Below the pieces are notes generated by a model, which did no database searches, had not been told where the DNA came from, and was given only the letters and a program-made list of their open reading frames with translations. From Gerris lacustris (taxonomy: Eukaryota; Arthropoda; Insecta; Hemiptera; Gerridae), in NCBI GenBank assembly GCA_951217055.1, contig OX578278.1:47071574-47135573 (forward strand): a stretch of DNA of 64,000 nt, given 5' to 3'. The stretch's first letter is position 1, and every line of letters begins with the position of its first letter. Positions 13,801 through 21,567 of this stretch are shown piece by piece. Position numbers and translations under genes: made by a program.

Positions 13801-15149
13801 ATTTTAAATTATGTTTAGTTTTATAATATTTATATTAGATTTTAAATGAAGTTAATTGTTGTAAAGGAACTCGCTAAACCCTCTTGGGTGTCCACGGCAA
13901 ATAGCCGATTTGCATGATTTTTAAATTATATATATTTAACTATATTGAAATTAACAAATTGTAAACTATATGCATGCAATAAATGGAAATACAATACAAT
14001 ACAATATGTATTTCTCTTTGTAGATTCACAGGGTTTAATTATTTAATTTTACCATGTTTATTTTCAGATATAGTAAAGATAGTAACACCTCAAGGAAAAA
14101 TTAAAAATAGCAGGCAGCAAATTTCTGAGCTCCTTTTTGACTTTAATATTGAATCAGTTGGTGAGTTGATTATATTATATATTTATCTTTCATAATATTA
14201 AATTTCTTGAAAGATTTTTTGTTATTATTTTTGAGAAATATTAGTATTCAAATATGTATCCATCTGTGTTGAGTTATAATTATTATATGAGGTGTACACA
14301 GAGAATATGTGGTATAGGTTTAGAGCGATGGGAGTGGACCCCCACCTTTGGCTCGGTGGTCAATCACTATAACCGACTACCCACCTTACTCTCCTGATTT
14401 AGTACTATGTGACTTCTTTTTGTTCCTTAAGCGCAAATTGTAGCTTCGTGATCGACTTTAAGGGATGCAGTGACCATTAAAAAGGCTATGACGAGGCTGC
14501 TGAAGACCTTACTTTAAAGTACTTCCAAGAATGCTTCCAACAGTGGAAACGTAGGGAGCATTACAATCAAAGTGTAATATTAATATTATTTCCTTGTTAT
14601 TATCATTTCAGTTTGCTTACCAGACAGTGTTCTTGCATTCCACAAGCACGGTGTACAAGGACGGAGTTTGAAAAATGGAGAAATAACTCAAGAAATATCT
14701 GATCCTAGCAGAACTTACAAACTCCTTGGTTCTGACAAGTAAGTTTTCCATAATTAGGTGTTGTTTTAAGATAAATTAACAGCTTTAGGAAGGAGTTTGT
14801 CAACTTAGCATGAAAACCCTAAATTATCCGGGAGCCAACACAAAAACTGATATAGGGTGAACAAAAATATTTGTTTGACAGACTCCCTATAGAGAAGCCT
14901 CTCAATAGCTAGTGTGGGTCAAACCTATAGTTACCGTTGTTCTTATCAGGGATTGTTACAGAGAAACCGTTATCTTTCGGCTAATATAATATTTGTTACA
15001 CCTACCTGTTTATATTTATTTATATATTTCTATTGTTATTTAGGATTGTAATGCTTGAATCACATGGACTCGTGAGTACTTCAATGACTAGCAGCACGGA
15101 GGAAGGTGTAGATCTTCATATCCTTGCCGGTCATGAAGCTTCTTATTAA
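1653..15149 (+). CDS. MAP4K3/happyhour-like Ste20-family kinase, C-terminal part (9 exons)
   Basis: This is the 3' part of a germinal-centre-kinase-like MAP4K, a cytoplasmic Ser/Thr kinase family acting upstream of JNK and in amino-acid/TOR and Hippo-type signalling. Nine exons join in frame through GT/AG borders (1653-1808, 3150-3298, 4983-5187, 6529-6766, 6873-7093, 7547-7630, 14068-14160, 14612-14738, 15044-15149). They give about 458 residues to a TAA at 15147-15149. The first ~50 residues are a Ser-rich linker. Next comes a basic proline-rich segment ([19 protein letters not shown]) of SH3-ligand type, then a CNH domain from about residue 105 to the end. CNH hallmarks are [27 protein letters not shown], the [13 protein letters not shown] strand and the terminal LAGHEASY, close to the C-termini of MAP4K3/MAP4K5. 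MAP4K3 proteins are about 890 residues, so the N-terminal kinase domain is upstream of the window. MAP4K5 is the alternative; the ending favours MAP4K3. No stops or frameshifts interrupt the exons. Confidence 0.93.
2035..2960 (+). repeat. Degenerate copy of hAT-1 family in intron
   Basis: The stretch GGCCCCTAGG at about 2048, followed by a 'tagctatgaccaaatatt' motif, a poly-G run near 2125, the 'catatggacctt' motif near 2521 and a block at 2740-2790, all recur in the same order inside the hAT element at 30002-35297. Terminal repeats and target duplication are not recognisable, so the limits are approximate. It is an old, non-coding relative. Confidence 0.6.
3150..3298 (+). CDS. MAP4K3-like exon b (proline-rich)
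   Basis: The acceptor AG is at 3148-3149 and the donor GT at 3299-3300, with the phase matching both neighbours. It encodes a Pro/Arg-rich stretch with [13 protein letters not shown] and LPPTPK motifs. In MAP4K proteins such motifs bind SH3 adaptors. It ends ...GACFSK just before the CNH domain. Confidence 0.9.
3299..4982 (+). other. Intron with hAT MITE
   Basis: No coding sequence was seen apart from the MITE at 4155-4454. The segment at 3895-3925 is a short GGTTAGAGGT triplicate. Poly-T and poly-A runs occur near 4569-4615. Confidence 0.5.
4155..4454 (+). mobile_element. hAT-type MITE with 8-bp target duplication
   Basis: This is a 300-bp element with terminal inverted repeats, TAGGGTTGGGAtATC on the left matching GATGTCCCGACCCTA on the right. 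It is flanked by an exact 8-bp direct duplication AAGCAAAC (4147-4154 and 4455-4462). The interior is rich in ATCGATAT palindromes and has no transposase. The exact duplication and 8-bp length point to hAT mobilisation; the cut-off ORF across it is not a gene. Confidence 0.9.
4983..5187 (+). CDS. MAP4K3-like exon c (start of CNH domain)
   Basis: The acceptor AG is at 4981-4982 and the donor GT at 5188-5189. It encodes the first blades of the CNH domain, including [19 protein letters not shown], a [14 protein letters not shown] beta-strand motif and [19 protein letters not shown]. This is the best-conserved part of the gene and identifies the family. Confidence 0.95.
5342..5696. mobile_element. 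Palindromic MITE flanked by TTAA
   Basis: This 355-bp unit begins GGCTCTACC and ends GGTAGAGCC, each bordered by TTAA (5338-5341, 5697-5700). Nearly the whole length is inverted: the arm at 5420-5480 (acaggcttcattcc...) reappears reversed at 5560-5625, around a short centre near 5510-5520. The TTAA flanks suggest piggyBac-type mobilisation. It carries no coding content. Confidence 0.85.
5936..6175 (+). repeat. SINE-like repeat with ATT tail (copy 1)
   Basis: It has a possible pol III B-box-like GGTTTCGATCCC near its left end. A body containing CCCAGCATTGT, AAGTGAAGTAGC, CATAGTTGTATAA-type and GGCAGGCCT motifs follows, then GCCACGG and an ATT microsatellite tail. The same ordered motifs occur at 28775-29073, which defines a repeat family. 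It lies in an intron. Confidence 0.7.
6529..6766 (+). CDS. MAP4K3-like exon d (CNH)
   Basis: The acceptor AG is at 6527-6528; the exon ends with TG of a split Trp codon before GT at 6767. It encodes [18 protein letters not shown], a basic middle, and [16 protein letters not shown], the central CNH strands. An ATG lies 19 bases upstream of this exon, but it is intronic; the acceptor and phase fix the true border. Confidence 0.93.
6873..7093 (+). CDS. MAP4K3-like exon e (CNH)
   Basis: The acceptor AG is at 6871-6872 and the donor GT at 7094-7095. It completes the split Trp and encodes [13 protein letters not shown], an acidic [16 protein letters not shown] strand pair and a [10 protein letters not shown] turn, all typical of MAP4K CNH domains. 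Only 106 bases of intron separate it from the previous exon. Confidence 0.93.
7250..7500 (-). repeat. Degenerate tRNA-SINE, minus strand
   Basis: Read on the minus strand, the order of motifs matches the SINE at 25085-25245: a tRNA-like head with CCTTGGTTTCA-type anticodon-arm sequence, a degenerate B box and a body with GTTTCACAC. Its A and B boxes are mutated, so it is an old copy. Confidence 0.5.
7547..7630 (+). CDS. MAP4K3-like exon f (CNH)
   Basis: The acceptor AG is at 7545-7546 and the donor GT at 7631-7632. It encodes [28 protein letters not shown] with a split final codon. The join to the exon at 14068 is in phase across a 6.4-kb intron that contains the LINE. Confidence 0.92.
7874..8240 (+). 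mobile_element. Family-1 Helentron-like element, 5'-truncated
   Basis: From a poly-C run and 'ctatctcgcttatgt' through to GCCTACGGACCCTCGC and the hairpin TGTGTGCT-gacc-AGCACACA, this matches the right half of the complete copy at 34025-34735. Its 5' portion (microsatellite and left inverted repeat) is missing. It lies in the intron 7631-14067. Confidence 0.75.
8241..9284. other. Intronic DNA, nothing recognised
   Basis: This is AT-rich intron with no coding exon, transposon end or RNA gene that I can support. A 65-codon open frame at 8499-8696 has no coding character. Confidence 0.5.
9285..9528 (+). repeat. tRNA-derived SINE
   Basis: The head reads like a tRNA gene: an A box within GTGGCGCAGTGCGTTAACG (about 9291) and a B box GGTTCGATCC (about 9353-9362). 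A ~150-bp unrelated body follows, then an AAATAAAT-rich tail at about 9508-9528. The anticodon arm is not cleanly foldable, so this is a SINE rather than a working tRNA gene. Its tail resembles the A/T tail of the LINE that follows; dependence on that LINE is inference. Confidence 0.75.
9634..10638 (+). CDS. LINE ORF1 protein (334 aa, coiled coil)
   Basis: This open frame is uninterrupted. It encodes a highly charged Lys/Glu-rich protein with heptad-like repeats at about residues 60-130 ([20 protein letters not shown], then KMEKMEERL), consistent with a coiled coil. A globular part follows, with [11 protein letters not shown] and a basic [12 protein letters not shown] strand resembling the RRM-like region of LINE ORF1 proteins. 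An ITDYFEKP motif near the end echoes SYFQIRNKR near the start. The likely role is a nucleic-acid chaperone packaging LINE RNA (family knowledge). No zinc knuckle is visible. The start is the first ATG after an in-frame stop region. Confidence 0.75.
   Translation: MSSDTKINSYFQIRNKRLRNEGETTKSLEDDCSLEENPIEKEKMSEEVIEIGKVPVNQFMSSIASLIEKKTEDLAMLIEKKTDNLATKEDVKKITLNMEILKNENKQLKVKMEKMEERLSHQEKTINQIMNEKRNRNLIIKGLHLSETEDYELIVQDFLKKELDIMDDIGIESVKHIRSQRRNMLMVKLKTEKDKIKILNRGWKLKLSRISMQDDLTFISRKHRHNMVQIKKYLYNHNKEIKLKQIKDFMFVEGKKFEWDKNIGLIQGNQDGIEMLRKLTGYDASATVKNLLTQPHITDYFEKPMKTNNQGNLNEEGNESDILIKGNGSNKESM
10669..13425 (+). pseudogene. LINE ORF2: APE endonuclease plus reverse transcriptase, two nonsense stops
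   Basis: One continuous reading frame of about 918 codons is broken only by TAA at 11605-11607 and TGA at 12988-12990. The APE-type endonuclease spans residues 1-270 (YNCRTL, ICL-type [14 protein letters not shown] at ~159, SDHRP with Asp251/His252). The reverse transcriptase has [31 protein letters not shown], the catalytic [10 protein letters not shown] at ~602 and FVDD at ~701. The C-terminal part ([30 protein letters not shown]) is typical of RTE-like insect elements. FVDD replaces the common FADD/YADD with the two Asp kept. The spacing after FVDD is shorter than usual, suggesting an in-frame deletion. The TGA is in a spot where a CGA Arg codon is plausible. Confidence 0.88.
13560..14010 (+). 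repeat. Possible truncated retroelement 3' tail
   Basis: A Thr/Asn-poor AT-rich stretch leads to 'aactcgctaaaccctcttgg' and then AATAAATGGAAATACAATAC with short ACAAT repeats (about 13979-14005). This is a tail style of non-LTR retrotransposons. No coding sequence remains. It may be the 3' UTR of a different, 5'-truncated LINE; the limits are guesses. Confidence 0.35.
14068..14160 (+). CDS. MAP4K3-like exon g (CNH)
   Basis: The acceptor AG is at 14066-14067 and the donor GT at 14161-14162. With the last base of exon f it gives [20 protein letters not shown], then [10 protein letters not shown], a clear continuation of the CNH beta-propeller. This in-phase join shows that no exon is missing despite the LINE between. 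Confidence 0.92.
14330..14600 (+). pseudogene. Mariner transposase C-terminal scrap
   Basis: Within the 450-bp intron between exons g and h, one frame reads [20 protein letters not shown], matching the catalytic third-Asp region of mariner transposases (YSPDLAPxDFxLF). After stops and a frame change, [16 protein letters not shown] matches the family's C-terminal FQKCFQQW motif. The rest of the element and its terminal repeats are absent. Confidence 0.8.
14612..14738 (+). CDS. MAP4K3-like exon h (CNH)
   Basis: The acceptor AG is at 14610-14611. The donor GT at 14739-14740 splits a Lys codon. It encodes [31 protein letters not shown] and TYKLLGSD, the penultimate CNH strands. Its end phase also fits the candidate alternative exon at 23525. 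Confidence 0.93.
15044..15149 (+). CDS. MAP4K3-like terminal exon i
   Basis: The acceptor AG is at 15042-15043. It encodes [18 protein letters not shown] and ends [15 protein letters not shown] (TAA 15147-15149). The LAGHE/xSY ending is the conserved MAP4K3-type C-terminus, so the stop is judged authentic. Confidence 0.94.
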
Positions 15150-16321
15150 AAAAAATGCTCATCCTGCAAACTATATTATTTTTCTTTCTCTTTAGACTAG
15201 GTAGGTTTGGCTCTATAAAAACATCTTCACTTATAAAATATCCACAAGAAATCACATATATTTCAACAGCTTTAAGAGTCAACCTCCTTCATCATTTCCC
15301 ATTAACTCACTAAGGTAAAACGAAAATAAATAAAAAAAAATTATCCCTTCTTCTTTCTTCTTTCAATTATTTACAAAAAATATGTAAATACTAAAAAAGA
15401 AATATTACCATAATATTAATAAAAAAATAAGCATATTGAAATATAGATAAGATAATAAGTGTAAATACATATTACTTTACTTTTAAATTTTTCTTTTTTT
15501 TAAGAAATAGTCTAAAAAAGAGTTTGTACTTTTACTTTTTATTGTAAATTATTTATTTGTTTTGTTATCATACACGCAATGAAAGCTGAAGGGCCTGGTT
15601 AGCTGATAACATCCTTCTTAACTTCACATAGCAAGCTTATACTATTTTTATAAGCATTGTTCTCCCACCTTGTTAACCATTAAAGATTAACAAAAAGTGT
15701 TTTTCATTTAGCTTGAAATAATTATAAGTGGTATACCCAGAAATAGAATAATGGAGGAAAGTATTGTGAAATAGGCGATTTAGTAATGAAGTTAAAATTA
15801 TGGCACTCCTCTGGATGTACAGAATATAGGTTTCCTTTTTGTATCTTCTGCAGGCATAAAGCTGTTTATACCTCATTGGATGTATAAACTGTTGCTTATC
15901 CATTTGTTACTACAGCAACTACATTATAATTTAAAGTGTTTATACGAACTAGGTGTACCAACGTATCCACTACAAACTGTAACTTATAAGTTTTATTCAA
16001 CCATAACCACACAAGCCTTTGTTAGCCTCCTCTGGATTACCTATCCTTGTATTACTACTGTACTGCTGTATTTATACCTGTAATATTAAGAATGTACTAA
16101 CTACAACTTCTAATTTTATTACTATTGTGACAGGGATTTAATGGGTGGTCAAAGAATGAATAATGAAACTTCCTCAATTACAATACATTTGACTATAAGT
16201 TGACTTTGAGATCCTGTTTACAGTTTAGCGATAAATTATTTTATATTTTCATGCAAATTACCAATTAGATATTTACTTCCTCTTAATATCTATTTTAATA
16301 TTTAATTTACAGTGGGTATAA
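15150..16321 (+). other. 3' UTR and intergenic DNA
   Basis: The 3' UTR of the kinase gene starts here. Its length is unknown: a close AATAAA occurs at 15325-15330 and others further on. A 64-codon minus-strand frame overlapping the last exon (15088-15282) is a shadow. No other gene was seen. Confidence 0.6.
15325..15330 (+). terminator. Candidate proximal poly(A) signal
   Basis: A canonical AATAAA lies about 175 bases after the stop codon, followed by an A-rich run. In AT-rich DNA this hexamer is common by chance. A better-looking distal end is at 19676. Confidence 0.3.
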
Positions 16322-18242
16322 TCTATATATATAAAACTAAGAGTGACAGTGACTGATCATCAAAAATTCTCCTACTTTCCATTGACCTAGAGATTTGAAA
16401 TTTGGTACATAGATAGAGTGTACCATAAATAGGAAAGTGCGGCCATTTTGATTTCGATATGTGTCCGCCATATTGAATTATAGCCGCCATCTTGGATTTT
16501 TTCATCAGTAATTCTCCTACTTCCCATTGACCTAAAGATTTGAAATTTGGTACATAGGTAGAGTGTACCATAAATAGGAAAGTGCGGCCATTTTGATTTC
16601 GATATATAGCCGCCATTTTGAATTATAGCCGCCATCTTGGATTTTTTCATCAGTAATTCTCCTACTTCCCATTGACCTAGAGATTTGAAATTTGGTACAT
16701 AGGTAGAGTGTACCAATACTAGAAAAGTGCGGGTGTTTTGATTTCGATATATAGCCGCCATATTGAATTATAGCCGCCATATTGGATTTTTAAAACACGT
16801 GTATATTTTTATGTGTCGTATATCGTTTTAAAGGCCTTGATTAATACTTTAATGTTGTGGTATTTATTTATTTTTAAAATTTTTTGTACGGGTACATTTG
16901 TACCGATTTGTACTTTTGGTTCAGGTTAAGAAGGTGAAATAATTTTTTTAAATTTTATTTTTACATTTATTAGAATTCATTAGCCTAAATAATGATCTTA
17001 TACATGGTTTGATTTTTAAATATATTTTTGGTACCTATGGGTACACGGGTACAAATATGCTTTTAAACACAAAACCTACTTTCATGTATATCGTTGAAAA
17101 ACTCTTGAATAGGCCTTTTAATGTAGTTATGTAGTGTTTTGTGATATTTTTACTTTTTAGGGGGGTAAAATTGAAAAAAGTCCTTATATAGCTGTTTTTT
17201 GACAATGGTTCCTTAGGTTTTGGTTGAAATTTAAAACATTGTCATTATTTTTTACTCTCCTTTTCGAGACTTTTACGAATATACCTCATTTATTTTGTTA
17301 TCTTCATTTTGACTTTTTCGGGTAAAAAAATCACAGGGGTGTGGGGGGCTTGACGATTTTTTGGTAAAAAATAAAGTTTGTACTATCTTCATGAAATTTG
17401 TCACGCTTATAAAAATGAAAAATACAAGACGAAAGTGCTCTTGGACTTTTTTTTCCAAGACTCTTAGTTTCCGAGAAAAAGCCACTCAAAGTTCATATTT
17501 GGCAATTTTTGGGGTTTTCGATTGGCCATTTTTTGGGCTTTAAAAGTGCTAAATGGTAAACTGACGGCATATTCGTAATCTACTCGACGGGGGCTTTAAA
17601 AAAACGTATAGTTTGTATGGGGTTGTCGACAACTTTTTTTGCCCAAATTTTCCGGCTCTAAATCTGGGCCCAAAAATAGGGAAATTAATAAAAAATTAAA
17701 AATATGAGAAATATTGATTCGATTTGATTTAAAATTTGTATGCATGCCTTATTTAATATTAGGAACTCGGAAAAAAATTAATACTTGAACATATTTGTAC
17801 ACATGTGTACTTTTGGTACATACGGTAGCATTCTAGCGGTGAACTAACAAACTAAGACATACAAAACTTTTACCAACAACAGTTTTATGAGTTAAGATTT
17901 CATTTCTGATGCAATAATATTATTAAATAAAAAAAAATTACACTGTTAAACAAAATACATTATCCACATAGTTAGTGCCAAGTAAATATGTAGGAAATAT
18001 AAAAACTTATGGTTAAATTCATTTATAATGAAAAATATATTTTATATAAAAAAAGCAGGTCATATATTTAATTGAGATAAAATGTTTAAAAATAAGCAAT
18101 AAAAAATAATATAAACTAATTGCACTAAAATACAAAATTATTTAATAAAAAAGATATATTACTTATATTGTTTTAATTATTTTTTACACCTAGCGCCAAC
18201 TTCTAGACGAATAAGGCACGCGAAGCGTGCCAATTCGGCTAG
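16322..18242 (+). mobile_element. Non-autonomous Helitron with both termini
   Basis: The 5' end is TCTATATATATAAAAC directly after an A (16321). The 3' end is the hairpin GGCACGC-gaa-GCGTGCC (18215-18231), a 7-base spacer and CTAG (18239-18242), followed by T. This is the canonical Helitron signature: TC...hairpin...CTRR inserted between A and T. The 1.92-kb body has no Rep/helicase coding. It contains a 145-bp tandem repeat (16366-16790) and segments rich in GTAC shared with the repeats at 24340-25080, 58970-60372 and 61366-61950. Small open frames over it are spurious. Confidence 0.92.
16366..16790 (+). repeat. 145-bp tandem repeat, three units
   Basis: The marker 'attctcctacttcccattga' recurs at 16366, 16511 and 16656, a period of 145. 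Each unit contains 'tttggtacata', 'gagtgtacca', a GCGGCCATTTTGATTTCGAT block and 'agccgccat'. The third unit diverges after about 16720. It lies near the 5' end of the Helitron. Confidence 0.9.
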
Positions 18243-18519
18243 TTTGTATATAAAGTATCAGATTTGCAATGAATTAATAGTAATTTTTTAAAAAATTTTC
18301 ATCAGTTATGAATAGTTTCCATCAAAGTTTAATCTACCTTGTCAAAATTATATTAATGTTACCCTTTTAATATTTTAACATAAAGATTGCGAGGGTTAAA
18401 ATGATCCTTTTATGACCCACATCTCTTATAAAGGGTTCCTGCAAACATACCTCATCTCATTTTTTCAAATAGGAATGAAGTAATATCTTGTAAAATTTAA
18501 TACATTGACAGGCATCTTA

Positions 18520-18522
<3 letters not shown>

Positions 18523-18550
<28 letters not shown>

Positions 18551-18580
18551 TATATATAATTATATAATATATAATATATG

Positions 18581-18616
<36 letters not shown>

Positions 18617-18617
18617 C
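18523..18617. repeat. TA microsatellite, palindromic
   Basis: Two long TA runs flank an AT-only spacer of the form TATAATTATATAATATA, so the whole can fold on itself. It is low-complexity sequence. Confidence 0.9.
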
Positions 18618-19675
18618 ATTATTTCGGATACAATTTTTTGCATCTTCCTAAATTATCTTATTAGAAAGCTGAAAATTATTATGTGTCTAAATGTAATTTT
18701 GTTCAGTTTTAATTAGACTGATACTTAAACTTCTCGCATTGATTTAAACTCAAATAACTCAAACTTTACTATTATTATTACTTCTTGTTTACTCATGTAT
18801 TGTTTAGAGATTTATTCAATATGGATAAATATTGATGTCTCAGACTCTTTATCCAACCAATTATTCAAAGCTTTCAGCCTGTACATCCAGGTACCCCACA
18901 CATTATTGTTAAAATATTTGAACAAGTAAAACTTTTTTTTATCACAATATATCTTCCAAATGTGGCAAATAACCACTATAAACTAAAATCTTCAATTCTA
19001 TATTTATTAATTATTTCGGCATAAATAATTATTACTTCGTCTTTACCTTAAATAAATCACTATCCAATATTTAAATGATGTATTTCCACATCTAATATAA
19101 ACTCTAATAAATCACTTTTTATTTTACTTCCTATTTATCATATTGAAACTTTGTATATTTGTGTTGCCTTATGACAATATATAGCACGTAATTATTATCA
19201 ATTTTAATTAGACAAATAATAATCAATCATCTTCAATTTAAAAAAGTGATTTTTTATTATTTTTTTTTTTTAAATATTTATTTTCTCTCTTTTTCCTCAC
19301 GTACAGAATTTTGAGGAAGAATTAAATATTTAGAAAAAAGAAAAGATTTTTTAGGGTATACCACTGTTTTTAACACCTTAATCTCCTTAGACCTTGACCC
19401 ACCAGTTTTACATGGTGTATTTTTTACTATAGTTGTATCATATTTAAATTATTGTAATATAATTTAAATGTTTCATTGTGATATTATGTAAATTGATGTA
19501 ATTTAAAGAAGACTGCTGTTTATTACATTGTGTATAGTTTTAACAAGAGATGCGAGATGAAACTACAGAGAGAGAGTGGACTTTTGTTTCTTTATTTCCT
19601 TTTAGTTCTTTATTTTATTTATTTATTATTATTTCTGTGTCAGGTTGTACCTTCTGTTATGTATATTTGAGATTT

Positions 19676-19681
19676 AATAAA
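19676..19681 (+). terminator. Candidate distal poly(A) signal
   Basis: AATAAA follows a T/GT-rich stretch (cttctgttatgtatatttg) and precedes 'caaataacatttg' and an A run. The setting looks like a real 3' end more than the many random hexamers nearby. Assignment to the kinase gene is inference. Confidence 0.3.
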
Positions 19682-20998
19682 CAAATAACATTTGAAAAAA
19701 AATCCATATGCTGTAAATAATAATAACAAAAAAAAAAAAAAATAATAATGTAACGATAGTAAAAAGAAAATAAAAAAATTGATAGATTTCTATCATATTA
19801 TTGTATGTAGTTATAATTGTTGTATTTATTATCTTTATTTTTCCTGATTTAATTATTCGTTAATTTTGTATCACTATTGTGTTTTTTTTATATTTATTTA
19901 TACTTTAAAAAATTATATATAGTTTGATGACTTTGAAATTAATTTCTCAATTTAATGAAAGTTATTTGTTTTTAAATATGCTCCTCAATATAATTAATTA
20001 GGGAATATTTATTTATAAATAAAAATTAATAATCAAGATCAAAGGTACGATTTAGTTTGAGAATAAAATAAAAACTAGATTTGAAAACATATTAAAAAAA
20101 AAAAAAAAAAAATTGTATTGTGATTTATCATTATGATATGAGTAGTTTTGTTATTTTTTTTGTTTTCGAAGAAACATTGTTACCATAAAAATGCAATTGA
20201 ATGTCTAAAATAGAAAAAGTAAATTTGGTTTGGATTACATGAATTAATGTCTTTATTAGTCAAAAATTAGTTAAGAAATAAATATGTTTGAAAATAATAT
20301 TTACATTCTATTTGTCTCTTTGTAACTAAGATTTTTCAAAAAAAAAAAAAAAAAATAGTTAGTAAGTGTCATTTTTTTGGCTGTTCATTTGGATAAAATA
20401 GAAATATTACTATGGCATGTAGATTTCTTTAGTTGGAGTCATCAGAACTATTTAGGCTTTCTGGTGATGTTTGTGCCTTATAAAAGGTAAAGCCTGATGG
20501 TTTGCTTCTAGTAATGAAATCATCTTTAGGGGGTGTTGAGCGTCAGTATGTTGAGTTTAGTTAACTACCAACTGGATCGACTGGCAGAAAAATAAAGTAG
20601 CTTTGTATTTATAAGATATACAATCAACTTATCTTTCTAGCATTCTATTTGGTTTATAGTTGCTTTGACTCATCATTATGATGCTCAACCCCCTAATACC
20701 CTAATAGTGCCTGTATTTCTTTCATAATTGGGACTGACTATGGCCCAAAGCAGTTTTGGACAAATAGACTAAAGACATATAGAGGGAAAAATTCTTTTAA
20801 ATTTTTATGCATTTTTTTTCCTAATTTAATTGTTTATATCAAAAGAGATACATTAATCAAGAACTAATACAGCTAACAGAAGAAAAATCCAATAAAAATT
20901 AAGAAATAATGAAAGTAAGATTTAAATAGTGTTTAGCAGATTAGGAGAAATGTGTACAAATCTTATGAGGATAAAAATTAATGAATACTGTATAATCT

Positions 20999-21567
20999 TT
21001 TATCTACGATTGATACGAAATATAAACATTTTATCTCTGTTTAGATGTGTAGAAAGTGATTCTTTTCGTAATTGCATTCATTGCGCATGCATGTTCATAA
21101 TTCTTTTTTTCCACCCTAGTGCAGAAAAAAGAATTCTTCACCTTAACACACGATTAGCGTATTTGTTTACAATTAACAAAACTAATTTGCTGTTAGTTTA
21201 ATTAAAGTAACTGTTTATATCAAGTTTTTAGTGAAAAACAATGAGTGATTTAAGGTGATTATGACGAAAATGAGGAGAATAATACTCTTCCCGATTTAAT
21301 TAAATACAAAATACAAATAATGAATTAATGTCATCTTTATCAAAAGGATATTTCGAACTTACACACTGGAAGTTTATTAAATATTTTTTTTCTGTATTTA
21401 TTATTAAAATCCAACAATTGTAGATAAAGTACGGTACGCAGCTCATGCGAAAACTGTATTTTGGTTTGCTCATGTGGTTTTACTACCCTCACTATCGCTC
21501 GGGTGCAAACTCCACACTCACATGCAAATTGCTACTTTCCACACTAGACGAGTAGTGTACTATTTAC
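20999..21567 (+). repeat. TATCTACGATTG repeat, copy 1
   Basis: It opens with TATCTACGATTG and has the inverse CAATTGTAGATA near 21416-21427, then AAGTACGGTACGCA and a tail. It matches 42655-43190 along its length in the same orientation, except for a 58-bp block (21468-21525) that is reversed. It holds a short start-like 'gaaaaacaatgag' segment but no usable ORF. The class is unknown; the inverted ends suggest a DNA element. Confidence 0.75.

Larger units (their letters stand above)
18243..20998. other. AT-rich intergenic DNA
   Basis: No coding exon was recognised. It contains a TA microsatellite at 18523-18617 and poly-A runs near 19729, 20095 and 20340. A 3'-UTR-like end has AATAAA at 19676-19681, which could be the distal end of the kinase transcript. 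Confidence 0.45.

Noticed and set aside
16323..16780. Overlapping minus-strand ORFs of 82-124 codons with repeated peptide blocks
   Set aside because: They follow the 145-bp tandem repeat of the Helitron, and the repeated peptides simply reflect the DNA repeat.
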